Assembly: GCA_964367905.1 (NCBI GenBank) | Contig: CAYIZP010000006.1 | Coordinates: 25,024 to 89,023, forward strand | Source: CAUPWF01 sp964367905 | GTDB taxonomy: Bacteria; Bacillota; Clostridia; Lachnospirales; Lachnospiraceae | DNA length: 64,000 nt | Direction of reading: 5' to 3' | Shown: positions 53,156 to 61,550 of the stretch, in pieces | How positions within the stretch are numbered: position 1 is the first letter of the stretch | Layout: each line of letters starts with the position of its first letter | The notes under the pieces: generated by a model | Database searches by the model: none | Seen by the model: the letters and a program-made list of their open reading frames with translations, nothing else | Told to the model about the DNA's origin: nothing | Made by a program: the position numbers and the translations under genes

Positions 53156-53992
53156 TTAATACAATTTAATCTCTCCGTCAAATACACTTTTTGCTGGACC
53201 AGTCATATACACCCGATTGTCCTCTCGCTTCCATTCGATTTCTAGGTCTCCGCCCAATAATTTTACTGTCACCTTATCCTCCGTTAGACCATTCAAAACC
53301 GTAGAAACCACAACGGCACACGCCCCCGTTCCACAAGCAAGCGTCTCGCCACTTCCTCGTTCCCAAACTCTCATCTCTACCGTATTTCTATCAATCACTT
53401 TAACAAACTCTGTATTAATGCGATTTGGAAATCGATCGTGATTCTCAAATATTGGACCTAATTTCTCCAAGTCCAAATCCTGAACCTCATCCATAAATAC
53501 AACCGCATGTGGGTTCCCCATAGACACACAAGTCATATGATATTCCCGTCCCCCCACAAGAATCTTCTCATCAACACAACTCTCTCCATCTGCCAAAACA
53601 GGGATTTTCTTAGGCTCTAAAATCGGACTTCCCATATCCACCTTGACTGCGTATACTTCATCCTTCTCCACAAACAATTCCAAGTATTTCACACCAGCCA
53701 ATGTCTCCACAGATAATTTCGTCTTCTTTACAACCCCATAATCATATACGTATTTCCCAACGCAGCGAATTCCATTCCCACACATCTCAGAACGAGAACC
53801 ATCCGCATTATACATCTCCATCTCGCAATCTGCCACCCTCGATGGATTAATCAAAATCAATCCATCTGACCCGATTCCAAAATGTCGATCACTAATTTTA
53901 ATCGATACTTCTGCTGGATTCTCGATCACTTCCGAAAATCCATTCACATAGACATAATCATTCCCTATGCCTTCCATTTTTGTAAACTTCAT
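53156..53992 (-). CDS. dapF: Diaminopimelate epimerase
   Basis: This 278-residue enzyme interconverts LL- and meso-diaminopimelate. Both catalytic Cys segments are present: NADGSRSEMCGNGIRCVGKYV and GSGETLACGTGACAVVVS. The N-terminus MKFTKMEGIGNDYVYV is typical. The ATG at 53992 is chosen because GGAGG lies six bases upstream; the longer frame runs into the repeat at 54012-54072. It is transcribed towards dapL, so the two consecutive steps are encoded together. Confidence 0.95.
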   Translation of the reverse strand: MKFTKMEGIGNDYVYVNGFSEVIENPAEVSIKISDRHFGIGSDGLILINPSRVADCEMEMYNADGSRSEMCGNGIRCVGKYVYDYGVVKKTKLSVETLAGVKYLELFVEKDEVYAVKVDMGSPILEPKKIPVLADGESCVDEKILVGGREYHMTCVSMGNPHAVVFMDEVQDLDLEKLGPIFENHDRFPNRINTEFVKVIDRNTVEMRVWERGSGETLACGTGACAVVVSTVLNGLTEDKVTVKLLGGDLEIEWKREDNRVYMTGPAKSVFDGEIKLY

Positions 53993-54011
53993 ATCCAACC
54001 TCCATTCAAAT

Positions 54012-54072
54012 AGGGACAGGGATTTTCTCATTGGGGACGTAGTTTTTCTTCAAAAAACTACGTCCCCAATGA
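54012..54072. repeat. Dispersed palindrome, family A, copy 3
   Basis: A perfect 20-bp stem (54028-54072) shares the GGGACGTAGTTTTT core and CTTCA loop with copies at 290 and 1704, with different but still paired flanks (TCATTG/CAATGA). The left arm AGGGACAGGGATTTT is present; the right outer arm is missing. It lies one base past the stop of the glycosyltransferase gene (54074) and 20 bases before the dapF start region. Confidence 0.8.
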
Positions 54073-54073
54073 A

Positions 54074-55090
54074 TCAATTAAACCCGAAAATCCTCCTCAT
54101 CAGTGTATACCCCAATACTGATATCTTTCTACCTGCATCTCCTGGCAAATTCATAGACTCACCCATTACACTATGACGTATATAAAGGAAAGTTCTCATA
54201 TCCTTTTTCCTCAAATATGTCCACAACTCTCTTTTCTTTTCTAAGTTTTCCTCTGACTTTGATCGTATCAATATGATAGAGGAAACTGTCATCATAATCG
54301 CTAGATAACTCCTCATATATCTTCTGAGTTTCGCAGGATCCACACTTTTTAATTCATACATGTCTATCATTGATTTTGTAACAAATACTTGCTGGTCTAC
54401 CCTAGCAATCATATTTTTCTCATTGATGGATTGATCATCTCTCCCGATGTAATAACGATAAAAATCTGTATTGATATAATACATCTTTCTTACATATGGC
54501 AAGGGGTAATATACAAAAATATTATCCACATAGAATGTGTGCTTCGGCAACTTCAGCTGACATAGTTTCAGAAGTTCTGTTCGGTAGATTACCGAATGCA
54601 TCAAAATATATTGCCCTGGCATAAACAGTCCTAAATCTTTCCACCCAAACACTTTATTCTCTGGCAAAAAATTGGTGTAACGAATTACCTTTTTCTTCTT
54701 TGCTCCAACCTTTTCGTATACATAATTTGCAAGTATCATGTCTAGCTCTTGATTTTCGCTTTCGAATTTACGAATGGTATCGAGAATCACATTCAGAGCC
54801 TCTTCATTCACCCAATCATCACTGTCCACTACTTTAAAATATTTCGCAGTGGCATTTGCCAATCCCGTGTTAACTGCCGACCCATGTCCACCATTCTCCT
54901 GATCTACCACCCTTATGATGTCTGGGTATTCTTGCGCATATTCATGGGCTATCTTCGATGTATCATCCTTCGATCCATCATTCACAATAATAATCTCTAT
55001 CTCGTCTCCACCCTTTAACACACTCTCAATTGCATTGGCCATGTAATCTTGTGAGTTGTAACTAGGTATTGCAAAAGATATCAACTTCAT
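54074..55090 (-). CDS. Family 2 glycosyltransferase
   Basis: This enzyme of 338 residues has a GT-A fold: KLISFAIPSYNSQDYMANAIESVLKGGDEIEIIIVNDGSKDDTSKIAHEY, then DQENGGHGSAVNTGLANATAKYFKVVDSDDWV with the DxD motif (DSDD). The C-terminal part carries KLPKHTFYVDNIFVYYPLPYVRKMYYINTDFYRYYIGRDDQS. It transfers a sugar from a nucleotide donor, probably to a surface glycan. The ATG at 55090 is chosen from the GAGAGGAAAG site; a longer frame to 55204 includes the promoter region. It has its own promoter with an internal palindrome. Confidence 0.88.
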   Translation of the reverse strand: MKLISFAIPSYNSQDYMANAIESVLKGGDEIEIIIVNDGSKDDTSKIAHEYAQEYPDIIRVVDQENGGHGSAVNTGLANATAKYFKVVDSDDWVNEEALNVILDTIRKFESENQELDMILANYVYEKVGAKKKKVIRYTNFLPENKVFGWKDLGLFMPGQYILMHSVIYRTELLKLCQLKLPKHTFYVDNIFVYYPLPYVRKMYYINTDFYRYYIGRDDQSINEKNMIARVDQQVFVTKSMIDMYELKSVDPAKLRRYMRSYLAIMMTVSSIILIRSKSEENLEKKRELWTYLRKKDMRTFLYIRHSVMGESMNLPGDAGRKISVLGYTLMRRIFGFN

Positions 55091-55190
55091 GTAACTTTCC
55101 TCTCTCTCCCTCAAACTAAAAATTTTATGCTGCCAAACTTTATAATTCGAGACTATATTTAATTTCCATACTATATCAAACTTGTTTCCA

Positions 55191-55220
55191 ATTATATAAC
55201 ACATATTTTATGTGAGTCAA
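55191..55220 (-). promoter_or_regulatory. Promoter of the glycosyltransferase gene with palindromic spacer
   Basis: TTGACT (55220-55215) and TATAAT (55196-55191) are spaced 18 nt on the minus strand. The spacer is filled by CACATA-TTT-TATGTG (55200-55214), a perfect 6-bp inverted repeat, a position where a repressor would block the polymerase. Confidence 0.65.
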
Positions 55221-55248
55221 TTAAATATTATTTAAGTTTTATTTAACT

Positions 55249-56127
55249 CTAGTATTCGTCTAAAAAATGATGTTTTATTCCATCTTTTTTATACGCAATA
55301 ATCGTACTCAGATTCACATTTTCTATACTTTTGAATATATTTCCTTCAATCGAAGGATTCACTTGCTTCAATGTCTTGATTAACTGTTTGATTTCTTGTC
55401 GTTTTGAGTCACTGCTACCATCTTCACGGAGCACACTAGTATTTTCTGTAAATTTACATGCGCATTGCAGAAACTCCAGATTATGATAGTCTCTCCAATT
55501 AATGATATCCTCTTCTCTCACGAGGTAAAGTGGACGTATCAATTCCATTCCATCAAAATTGGTGCTATGAAGCTTTGGCATCATCGTCTGTACTTGTGCC
55601 CCATACATCATGCCCATTAAAATTGTCTCAATCACATCATCGTAATGGTGCCCGAGTGCAATCTTGTTACATCCATGCTCCTTTGCCCTACTGTATAAAT
55701 ATCCTCTTCTCATCCTTGCACACAAATAACACGGGGACTTCGGAATATCATAAACCGTATCAAATATATTGGATTCAAACACTGTAATCGGTATATTCAT
55801 CTCCTTTGCGTTGGTTTCAATCAGCTTACGATTACACTCCTGATAACCAGGATCCATCACCAAAAACACCAACTCAAACTGGAACTTGTTATGACGTTTC
55901 AACTCCTGAAATAATTTCGCCATCAACATAGAATCCTTACCGCCAGAGATACATACCGCAACCTTGTCCCCTTCCTCTAGCAATTGGTATTCATTGATTG
56001 CCTTTGCAAATTTACTAAAGATTCTCCTGTGAAACTTCTTGCGAATCCCTAATTCAATCTCCTCACAAATGTTGTTCTCATACATCGCCACTTCTATCTT
56101 CCTCACATTCTCATCTTCTCTGTTCAT
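55249..56127 (-). CDS. TtcA-like tRNA thiolation / PP-loop ATPase
   Basis: This 292-residue protein has the PP-loop VAVCISGGKDSMLMAKLF, a Cys pair in SPCYLCARMRRGYLYSRAKEHGCNKIALGHHYDDVIETILM, and a later Cys (LQCACKF). These fit the TtcA family, Fe-S enzymes that thiolate C32 of tRNA, or a close relative with unknown target. The start at 56127 overlaps nrdG by 17 bases without a good ribosome site; an ATG at 56085 is an alternative. It is the third gene of the nrdD-nrdG unit. Confidence 0.82.
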   Translation of the reverse strand: MNREDENVRKIEVAMYENNICEEIELGIRKKFHRRIFSKFAKAINEYQLLEEGDKVAVCISGGKDSMLMAKLFQELKRHNKFQFELVFLVMDPGYQECNRKLIETNAKEMNIPITVFESNIFDTVYDIPKSPCYLCARMRRGYLYSRAKEHGCNKIALGHHYDDVIETILMGMMYGAQVQTMMPKLHSTNFDGMELIRPLYLVREEDIINWRDYHNLEFLQCACKFTENTSVLREDGSSDSKRQEIKQLIKTLKQVNPSIEGNIFKSIENVNLSTIIAYKKDGIKHHFLDEY

Positions 56128-56650
56128 ACATGTTTTCGGCTAGAATAGTTCTAGATTTTTTCATAGATTTTAAAACATCAATAATCCTCTGATTTGATGA
56201 CCCGCGAAATCTCAGGGAAATATCCGCATACTCTAACTCAAACTTGCCGTCTACTATAATAGAGAAACAATTCATCAGTCTCTCTGTCACCTCAGTAAAA
56301 GCCCTTCCTCCTTGCTGCAAATCGGTATCAAATAAATATCCCGTATAACACCATATTGATTTCTCTGGAAACTCTGTCTTTACCTTCTCTACAAATTCCA
56401 CCAAACCTCTTTGGTTTTGTGGTTCCATAGGCTCCCCACCTAATAGGCTAATGCCATCTACATGTCCTTGTTTTAGGCTAGCAATAATCTTTTGCTCCAC
56501 CTCTTTGTCAAATGCCTTACCATCAGAAAATTCCCATGTTTCCTCGTTGAAACATCCCGGACATCGATGCGTGCATCCCGATACAAACAGACTGGTACGA
56601 ATCCCCACTCCATTTGCAATATCATTATATTTTATATTCGAATAATTCAT
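56111..56650 (-). CDS. nrdG: Anaerobic ribonucleotide reductase activating protein NrdG
   Basis: This radical SAM activase of 179 residues installs the glycyl radical on NrdD. The Fe-S motif is SGCTHRCPGCFN (CxxxCxxC), preceded by NYSNIKYNDIANGVGIRTSLFV, with GGEPMEPQNQRGLVEFV and YTGYLFDT further on. The ATG at 56650 is used because GGGAGTGGG lies nearby and MNYSNIKY is the family start. It follows nrdD after a hairpin with a T-run (56667-56695) that probably reduces nrdG expression. Confidence 0.93.
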   Translation of the reverse strand: MNYSNIKYNDIANGVGIRTSLFVSGCTHRCPGCFNEETWEFSDGKAFDKEVEQKIIASLKQGHVDGISLLGGEPMEPQNQRGLVEFVEKVKTEFPEKSIWCYTGYLFDTDLQQGGRAFTEVTERLMNCFSIIVDGKFELEYADISLRFRGSSNQRIIDVLKSMKKSRTILAENMYEQRR

Positions 56651-56666
56651 ATGCTCACCCACTCCC

Positions 56667-56695
56667 AAAAAGAGTGTGCGGCTCGCCACACACTC
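56667..56695 (-). terminator. Attenuating terminator between nrdD and nrdG
   Basis: On the minus strand GAGTGTGTGGC pairs with GCCGCACACTC (one mismatch) with a two-base loop, followed by TTTTT. It lies between the nrdD stop (56701) and the nrdG ribosome site, so it can set a lower level of the activase than of the reductase. Confidence 0.8.
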
Positions 56696-56700
56696 CCATC

Positions 56701-58878
56701 TTATAGATGTAATACTCTTTCTTTGATTTCTTGCGTTCTTCCCTGATTCCAGAACTGTGTTCCGATATATCCACAAGTACGTCTTGCAACATTCAAGGTA
56801 GCTTCATCCGTATTGCCACACTTTGGACACTTCCAAACTAGCTTATTGTCCTCTTCTATGATTTGGATTTCTCCCTCATAGCCACAGTCTTGGCAGAAGT
56901 CTGATTTTGTATTTAGCTCCGCATACATGATATTATCATAGATAAATCGCAATACCGAAACCACCGCATCGATATTATCCTGCATGTTTGGTACTTCGAT
57001 ATAGCTAATCGCACCACCTGGAGAAAGTTTTTGGAACTGACTCTCAAATGATAATTTAGCAAACGCATCAATTTCTTCTGTTACATGTACATGATAGCTG
57101 TTTGTAATATAATTTTTATCTGTAACACCCTTGATGATTCCAAATTTACGCTGTAAGTTCTTTGCAAATTTATATGTGGTGGACTCTAGTGGTGTACCAT
57201 ATACACTGAAGTCGATATTATGTTTCGCCTTCCACTGTCCACATCGATCATTCATATGTTGCATAATCTCCAATGCGAACGGAGTCACACCTTCATCTGT
57301 ATGTGACTTTCCAGTCATATATTTACAGCATTCATACAAGCCCGCATACCCCAAGCTAATGGTAGAATATCCACCATATAGTAACTCATCGATCACTTCG
57401 CCTTTACCTAGACGTGCCAATGCTCCATGTTGCCATAGAATTGGTGCTGCATCCGACAACGTTCCTCTGAGACGCTCATGTCTGCATAACAATCCTTGAT
57501 AACAAAGCTCTAGTCTCTCATCAAAAATCTTCCAGAATTTTTCCGCATCTCCTTCACTGGTAAGCGCCACATCCACAAGGTTAATGGTTACCACACCTTG
57601 ATTGAATCGACCATAATATTTCGCCTCATTGGTCTCTGGATTCACATATGGTGTTAGGAAACTCCTGCAACCCATACAAGTATAGCAGTGTCCATCTCCA
57701 TTTTTATCCACCTTGGACTCCAACATGATCTTTTCACTGATGTAGTCCGGAACCATACGCTTCGCCGTACATCTTGCAGCAAGTTCTGTCAGATAATAGT
57801 ATGGACTCCCCTCAGCTAGATTATCCTCTTCCAGTACATAGATTAATTTCGGGAATGCAGGAGTAATCCAGATTCCATTCTCATTCTTCACCCCTTCAAT
57901 TCTCTGAAGCAATGTCTCTTCTATGATAATTGCTAAATCATCTTTTTCCTGCTGACTTCTAGCCTCATTCAAATACATAAACACTGTTACAAATGGAGCT
58001 TGCCCATTGGTTGTCATCAACGTAACCACCTGGTATTGAATCGTTTGAACCCCACGTTTTACTTCTTCGCGCAAACGTGTCTCCACAACTTCTTTCTTCT
58101 TCTCTTCTGTAATCTCAACTCCCATATTCTGAAGTTCTTGTTCTAAATTAATGGCAATCTTTTTTCTGCTCACTTCTACAAATGGAGCTAAATTTGTCAA
58201 ACTGATACTCTGCCCACCATATTGACTACTTGCAACTTGTGCAATAATCTGTGTTGCAATATTACAAGCGGTTGAAAAACTCTTCGGAGGATCAATTCTC
58301 GTCTCGCTGATTACAGTTCCATTTTGCAACATATCTTCTAGATTCACTAGACAACAATTGTGCATATGCTGTGCAAAATAATCTGCATCATGGAAATGTA
58401 AAATCCCCTCATCATGCGCTTCAACAATCTCCGCTGGTAATAGGATACGACGAGTCAAATCCTTACTCACCTCTCCTGCCATATAATCCCTCTGCACACT
58501 GTTAATGGTTGGGTTCTTATTTGAATTCTCCTGTTTCACTTCTTCATTATTGCATTCGATCAATGTTAATATCTGATCATCCGTGGTATTGCTAATCCGT
58601 TTCAGATTTTGAATATAGCGATATGTGATGTATCTCCTAGCCACTTGGAATGCACCGTGAATCATCAATTGATTCTCCACCATATCTTGCACTTCTTCTA
58701 CACTGACCGTACGTCCACATGTCAAACATCTTTGCTCCACATTATCTGAAATATTCATAATCTGCTCACGTGTTAATTTTTCATTATCATTTACCACATC
58801 ATTCGCCTTATGAATTGCACTAATTATTTTTGTTATGTCATAGGTTACTTCTGAACCATTTCTTTTAATTATCTTCAT
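56701..58878 (-). CDS. nrdD: Anaerobic ribonucleoside-triphosphate reductase NrdD
   Basis: This 725-residue class III reductase makes dNTPs without oxygen. The N-terminal ATP-cone (MKIIKRNGSEVTYDITKIISAIHKA) gives allosteric control. The core includes HFHDADYFAQHMHNCCLVNL, GCRSFLTPYVNPETNEAKYYGRFNQGVVTINLVDVAL, and the C-terminal zinc site CQDCGYEG...WKCPKCGN followed by the glycyl radical loop RRTCGYIGT. It has a strong promoter, a pair of NrdR boxes and a perfect hairpin in its leader. Confidence 0.97.
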   Translation of the reverse strand: MKIIKRNGSEVTYDITKIISAIHKANDVVNDNEKLTREQIMNISDNVEQRCLTCGRTVSVEEVQDMVENQLMIHGAFQVARRYITYRYIQNLKRISNTTDDQILTLIECNNEEVKQENSNKNPTINSVQRDYMAGEVSKDLTRRILLPAEIVEAHDEGILHFHDADYFAQHMHNCCLVNLEDMLQNGTVISETRIDPPKSFSTACNIATQIIAQVASSQYGGQSISLTNLAPFVEVSRKKIAINLEQELQNMGVEITEEKKKEVVETRLREEVKRGVQTIQYQVVTLMTTNGQAPFVTVFMYLNEARSQQEKDDLAIIIEETLLQRIEGVKNENGIWITPAFPKLIYVLEEDNLAEGSPYYYLTELAARCTAKRMVPDYISEKIMLESKVDKNGDGHCYTCMGCRSFLTPYVNPETNEAKYYGRFNQGVVTINLVDVALTSEGDAEKFWKIFDERLELCYQGLLCRHERLRGTLSDAAPILWQHGALARLGKGEVIDELLYGGYSTISLGYAGLYECCKYMTGKSHTDEGVTPFALEIMQHMNDRCGQWKAKHNIDFSVYGTPLESTTYKFAKNLQRKFGIIKGVTDKNYITNSYHVHVTEEIDAFAKLSFESQFQKLSPGGAISYIEVPNMQDNIDAVVSVLRFIYDNIMYAELNTKSDFCQDCGYEGEIQIIEEDNKLVWKCPKCGNTDEATLNVARRTCGYIGTQFWNQGRTQEIKERVLHL

Positions 58879-58946
58879 TCTCTTATTCCTCTCTCTTTAT
58901 TAAATAAAGGTGTTTCCTATCGAATCCGTATGCATCCTCTTGGAGC

Positions 58947-58985
58947 GTTTTATGTAAGGGAAACGCAGTTTCCCTTACATAAAAC
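58947..58985 (-). promoter_or_regulatory. Perfect hairpin in the nrdD leader
   Basis: GTTTTATGTAAGGGAAAC pairs perfectly with its complement (18 bp) around a three-base loop. It lies between the promoter (59006-59034) and the nrdD start (58878), so it is within the leader transcript. There is no T-run on the minus strand, so it is not a simple terminator; mRNA stabilisation or a repeat insertion are possible. Confidence 0.65.
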
Positions 58986-59005
58986 AAGGGTAAAACCATA
59001 AATCT

Positions 59006-59034
59006 ATTATATGATTTCACCCTCCCTTTGTCAA
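59006..59034 (-). promoter_or_regulatory. Consensus promoter of nrdD
   Basis: TTGACA (59034-59029) and TATAAT (59011-59006) with exactly 17 nt between them on the minus strand, a full consensus sigma-A promoter. Confidence 0.88.
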
Positions 59035-59042
59035 TAAGAAAA

Positions 59043-59089
59043 ACACAAGATATTCTATTTTTTCACATCACCAATACTACATATAGTGT
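59043..59089 (-). promoter_or_regulatory. Pair of NrdR boxes upstream of nrdD
   Basis: Two 16-bp sites, ACACAAGATATTCTAT (59043-59058) and ATACTACATATAGTGT (59074-59089), resemble the NrdR box acaCWATATWTWgtgt. They start 31 bp apart, three helical turns, as is usual for tandem NrdR boxes. They lie directly upstream of the -35 box, so NrdR probably represses nrdD when dATP is plentiful. Confidence 0.75.
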
Positions 59090-59093
59090 TTAT

Positions 59094-60365
59094 CTAATTA
59101 TTTTCTAAGATTTTGACTTTATTCTTCTCCTTTGCCGCCTTCATTGCAAAATGGAATAAGATAAATCCTACAATAAATAAAATCGATATTCCGCCTACAC
59201 CCATATTAACACTTCCAGTCGCTTGACTAATAAAACTCACCATGCTTGTACCTACAAACGCTGCACCTTTTCCACAGATATCAAATAACCCAAAATATTC
59301 TCCTGCTTTTTCTGGAGGAATGATTTGTGCAAAATAAGATCTAGACATAGCCTGAATTCCACCTTGGAATAAACCTACCAACACTGCTAGTAACCAGAAC
59401 TCTGCCTGCGTATCTAGGAAAAAACCAATGACTGCAATCCCCGTATAGGCCACAATCGCAATACGAATCAATATCGTATTATCCACTTTCTTTGAAAGCA
59501 TACCGAATATGATGGACGCTGGAAATGCAACAAATTGTGTAACCAATAACGCCAATAGCAACCCTGTAGAATCCAATCCTAACGCTGTTCCATAGGCTGT
59601 AGCCATATCTATAATCGTATAGACCCCATCAATATAGAAGAAAAATGCTAATAAGAAAAGAAAAATATGCTTTTCATTCTTGATGTCCTTCAATGTTTCC
59701 CCGATTCTACCAAAACTCTTTCGAATAATATATTTGTTTTCTTCAATATAATATTTCTGCTTATAATTTTTAAATAATGGCATTGCTACTATGAGCCACC
59801 AAACTGCAATCAGGACAAATGTAATCAACATGGAAACTGGAAGCGAAAGTCCGACACTCCCCCCGCCTAGGACTAGAGCCAGTCCAATTCCAAACGGAAT
59901 ACAGCTTCCGATATACCCCCATGCATATCCCTGTGAAGAAACCACGTCCATTCGCTCTGGATCTGTTACATCTGGCAACATGGAGTCGTAGATTACAATA
60001 CTCGTAGACACTCCAAACTTTGCTAACATAAAGATAATTAAAAATGCCAACCAAGAAGTCGCAATCCCCATAACCGCACAACTCATGGTTCCTAAAATCA
60101 CACTCCCAAGAAACAACTTCTTCTTATACCCCTTCGTATCTGCAATGGTTCCCAGAATCGGTGCAAATATCGCCACTAGGAGTGTTACAATAGAAATAGA
60201 ATAGCCCCAATACGCCAGATATTCCACCTCCGACAGGTTATCTGTACTCGCAAGATATTCAAAGTAAATTGGTAACAATGTCGATGTCAGCAAAATAAAT
60301 GCTGAATTCCCTACATCATATAGAATCCAATATCGCTCCATCTTTGTAAATTTGAATTTTTCCAT
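59094..60365 (-). CDS. UMF1 family MFS transporter
   Basis: This 423-residue membrane protein has 12 predicted helices and matches the bacterial UMF1/Atg22-like branch of the major facilitator superfamily. The start ERYWILYDVGNSAFILLTSTLLPIYF is typical of the family, as are PILGTIADTKGYKKKLF (motif A region) and QAMSRSYFAQIIPPEKAGEYFGLFDICGKGAAFVG. The substrate is unknown; amino acid efflux is described for the eukaryotic relatives. It may be co-transcribed with the phospholipase-like gene upstream. Confidence 0.85.
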   Translation of the reverse strand: MEKFKFTKMERYWILYDVGNSAFILLTSTLLPIYFEYLASTDNLSEVEYLAYWGYSISIVTLLVAIFAPILGTIADTKGYKKKLFLGSVILGTMSCAVMGIATSWLAFLIIFMLAKFGVSTSIVIYDSMLPDVTDPERMDVVSSQGYAWGYIGSCIPFGIGLALVLGGGSVGLSLPVSMLITFVLIAVWWLIVAMPLFKNYKQKYYIEENKYIIRKSFGRIGETLKDIKNEKHIFLFLLAFFFYIDGVYTIIDMATAYGTALGLDSTGLLLALLVTQFVAFPASIIFGMLSKKVDNTILIRIAIVAYTGIAVIGFFLDTQAEFWLLAVLVGLFQGGIQAMSRSYFAQIIPPEKAGEYFGLFDICGKGAAFVGTSMVSFISQATGSVNMGVGGISILFIVGFILFHFAMKAAKEKNKVKILENN

Positions 60366-60406
60366 AGTTTACCTTTCCTCATCCTCTTAATTTTAACAAA
60401 ATCGAC

Positions 60407-61210
60407 CTATTCCCCAAACGTCCTCTGATAGCGACGGTTTAATTCTGCATTACTATCTATATTCTCATAGAATTCCGAAATAAGCGCACTTGCAATCGGA
60501 ACTGCTGCCTTGCACATCTGAATTACATTCTTGGTACTCTCCATGCATTGTGGATTTTCTTCATAATTGATGACTAATCCTTTCATCCCATCATATTTTC
60601 CTATACATTTCATGACAAAAAATACAAATCCTCTCTTTGCCTTTCCTGGAGCACAGAGTAATTTATGAAACATCTTCATATCCTTCAACGACTTTTGTAC
60701 CTCATCAGCTGAGATATCATCAAAAAACTTCGCTATGATTCCTGTATTAAATTCCGTATTTTCAATCAGATTCGCTCCTAGATATCGTAGTGGATCCTTT
60801 CCATCGTGAATCATCAATCTTCGGTCAATTTCCGCTTCGATCTCCGAATGCGAGACCCCTTGCTCACGAACCACCTTCTCTATATATGGATGACATTGAC
60901 TATCAAATGTAAAATGACAGATAAATCCCGCGATATAACTAAACGCAGCCTCCCGCTCATCTGCATCCTGGCAGTCCGCGATTACTGTTCTTGCATGTTC
61001 AAAAAACTTTGCTCCAGGCTCCGAGTGCATATGAAATCCTAGCGTATTCACCTTGTTTTTCTTAATGGCATCATAATAAAACAAGATGTCTGGTCCCTGA
61101 AATCCAATGTAAAAAAGACCCGGATACTTGTTCACAATATTTGATATATTCCTCGGAAGCATCTGAAAAACTTTGTTGCCAAAATGGGCATGTGTATAAA
61201 ATGCTGGCAT
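60407..61210 (-). CDS. Zinc-dependent phospholipase C-like protein
   Basis: This 267-residue protein matches the zinc-dependent phospholipase C/S1-P1 nuclease fold common in Clostridia. Metal ligands are expected in MPAFYTHAHFGNKV, FIGFQGPDILFYYD, LGFHMHSEPGAKFF, AGFICHFTFDSQCHPYI and SHSEIEAEID. There is no signal peptide, in contrast to secreted toxins, so it is probably intracellular, with an unknown substrate. AGGAGATAAAGA precedes the ATG. Confidence 0.82.
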   Translation of the reverse strand: MPAFYTHAHFGNKVFQMLPRNISNIVNKYPGLFYIGFQGPDILFYYDAIKKNKVNTLGFHMHSEPGAKFFEHARTVIADCQDADEREAAFSYIAGFICHFTFDSQCHPYIEKVVREQGVSHSEIEAEIDRRLMIHDGKDPLRYLGANLIENTEFNTGIIAKFFDDISADEVQKSLKDMKMFHKLLCAPGKAKRGFVFFVMKCIGKYDGMKGLVINYEENPQCMESTKNVIQMCKAAVPIASALISEFYENIDSNAELNRRYQRTFGE

Positions 61211-61256
61211 ATTCTTTATCTCCTACTCATTATCCCCTCATTAGGGACCGATTGTC

Positions 61257-61526
61257 CTACAACTGTCTACGAATAGAATCAATCTCTTGATTTCTCACAC
61301 GGATCTCTTCGCATATATTGCAATACTTCTCTTCTAATATTTCTCCATTTTGATATTGTTGATAAATCATTCTACCAATCAATACAAATTGCTCCTCATT
61401 ATTTTTAGAAAGTTTACGTATTTGACTTTTCAATTTCTGCGTCTCAATCGCCTCTTCTGTCATCTTTCCAACCTGATCAGCTACTTCTCCTACTTTCTGT
61501 CCAAATTCATAAAAAATATCTTTCAT
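61257..61526 (-). CDS. Small hypothetical coiled-coil protein
   Basis: This 89-residue, highly charged protein has helical heptad patterns (FGQKVGEVADQVGKMTEEAIETQKLKSQIRKL and ICEEIRVRNQEIDSIRRQL). No domain is recognised; two Cys lie in YCNICEE. AAGGAGAACAGGAC precedes the ATG. It lies between the beta-xylosidase and phospholipase-like genes in the same direction. Confidence 0.7.
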   Translation of the reverse strand: MKDIFYEFGQKVGEVADQVGKMTEEAIETQKLKSQIRKLSKNNEEQFVLIGRMIYQQYQNGEILEEKYCNICEEIRVRNQEIDSIRRQL

Positions 61527-61550
61527 GTCCTGTTCTCCTTATCCGCTCTT

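Noticed and set aside
55091..55204. N-terminal extension of the glycosyltransferase
   Set aside because: It covers a good promoter and lacks a ribosome site; the family N-terminus starts at 55090.
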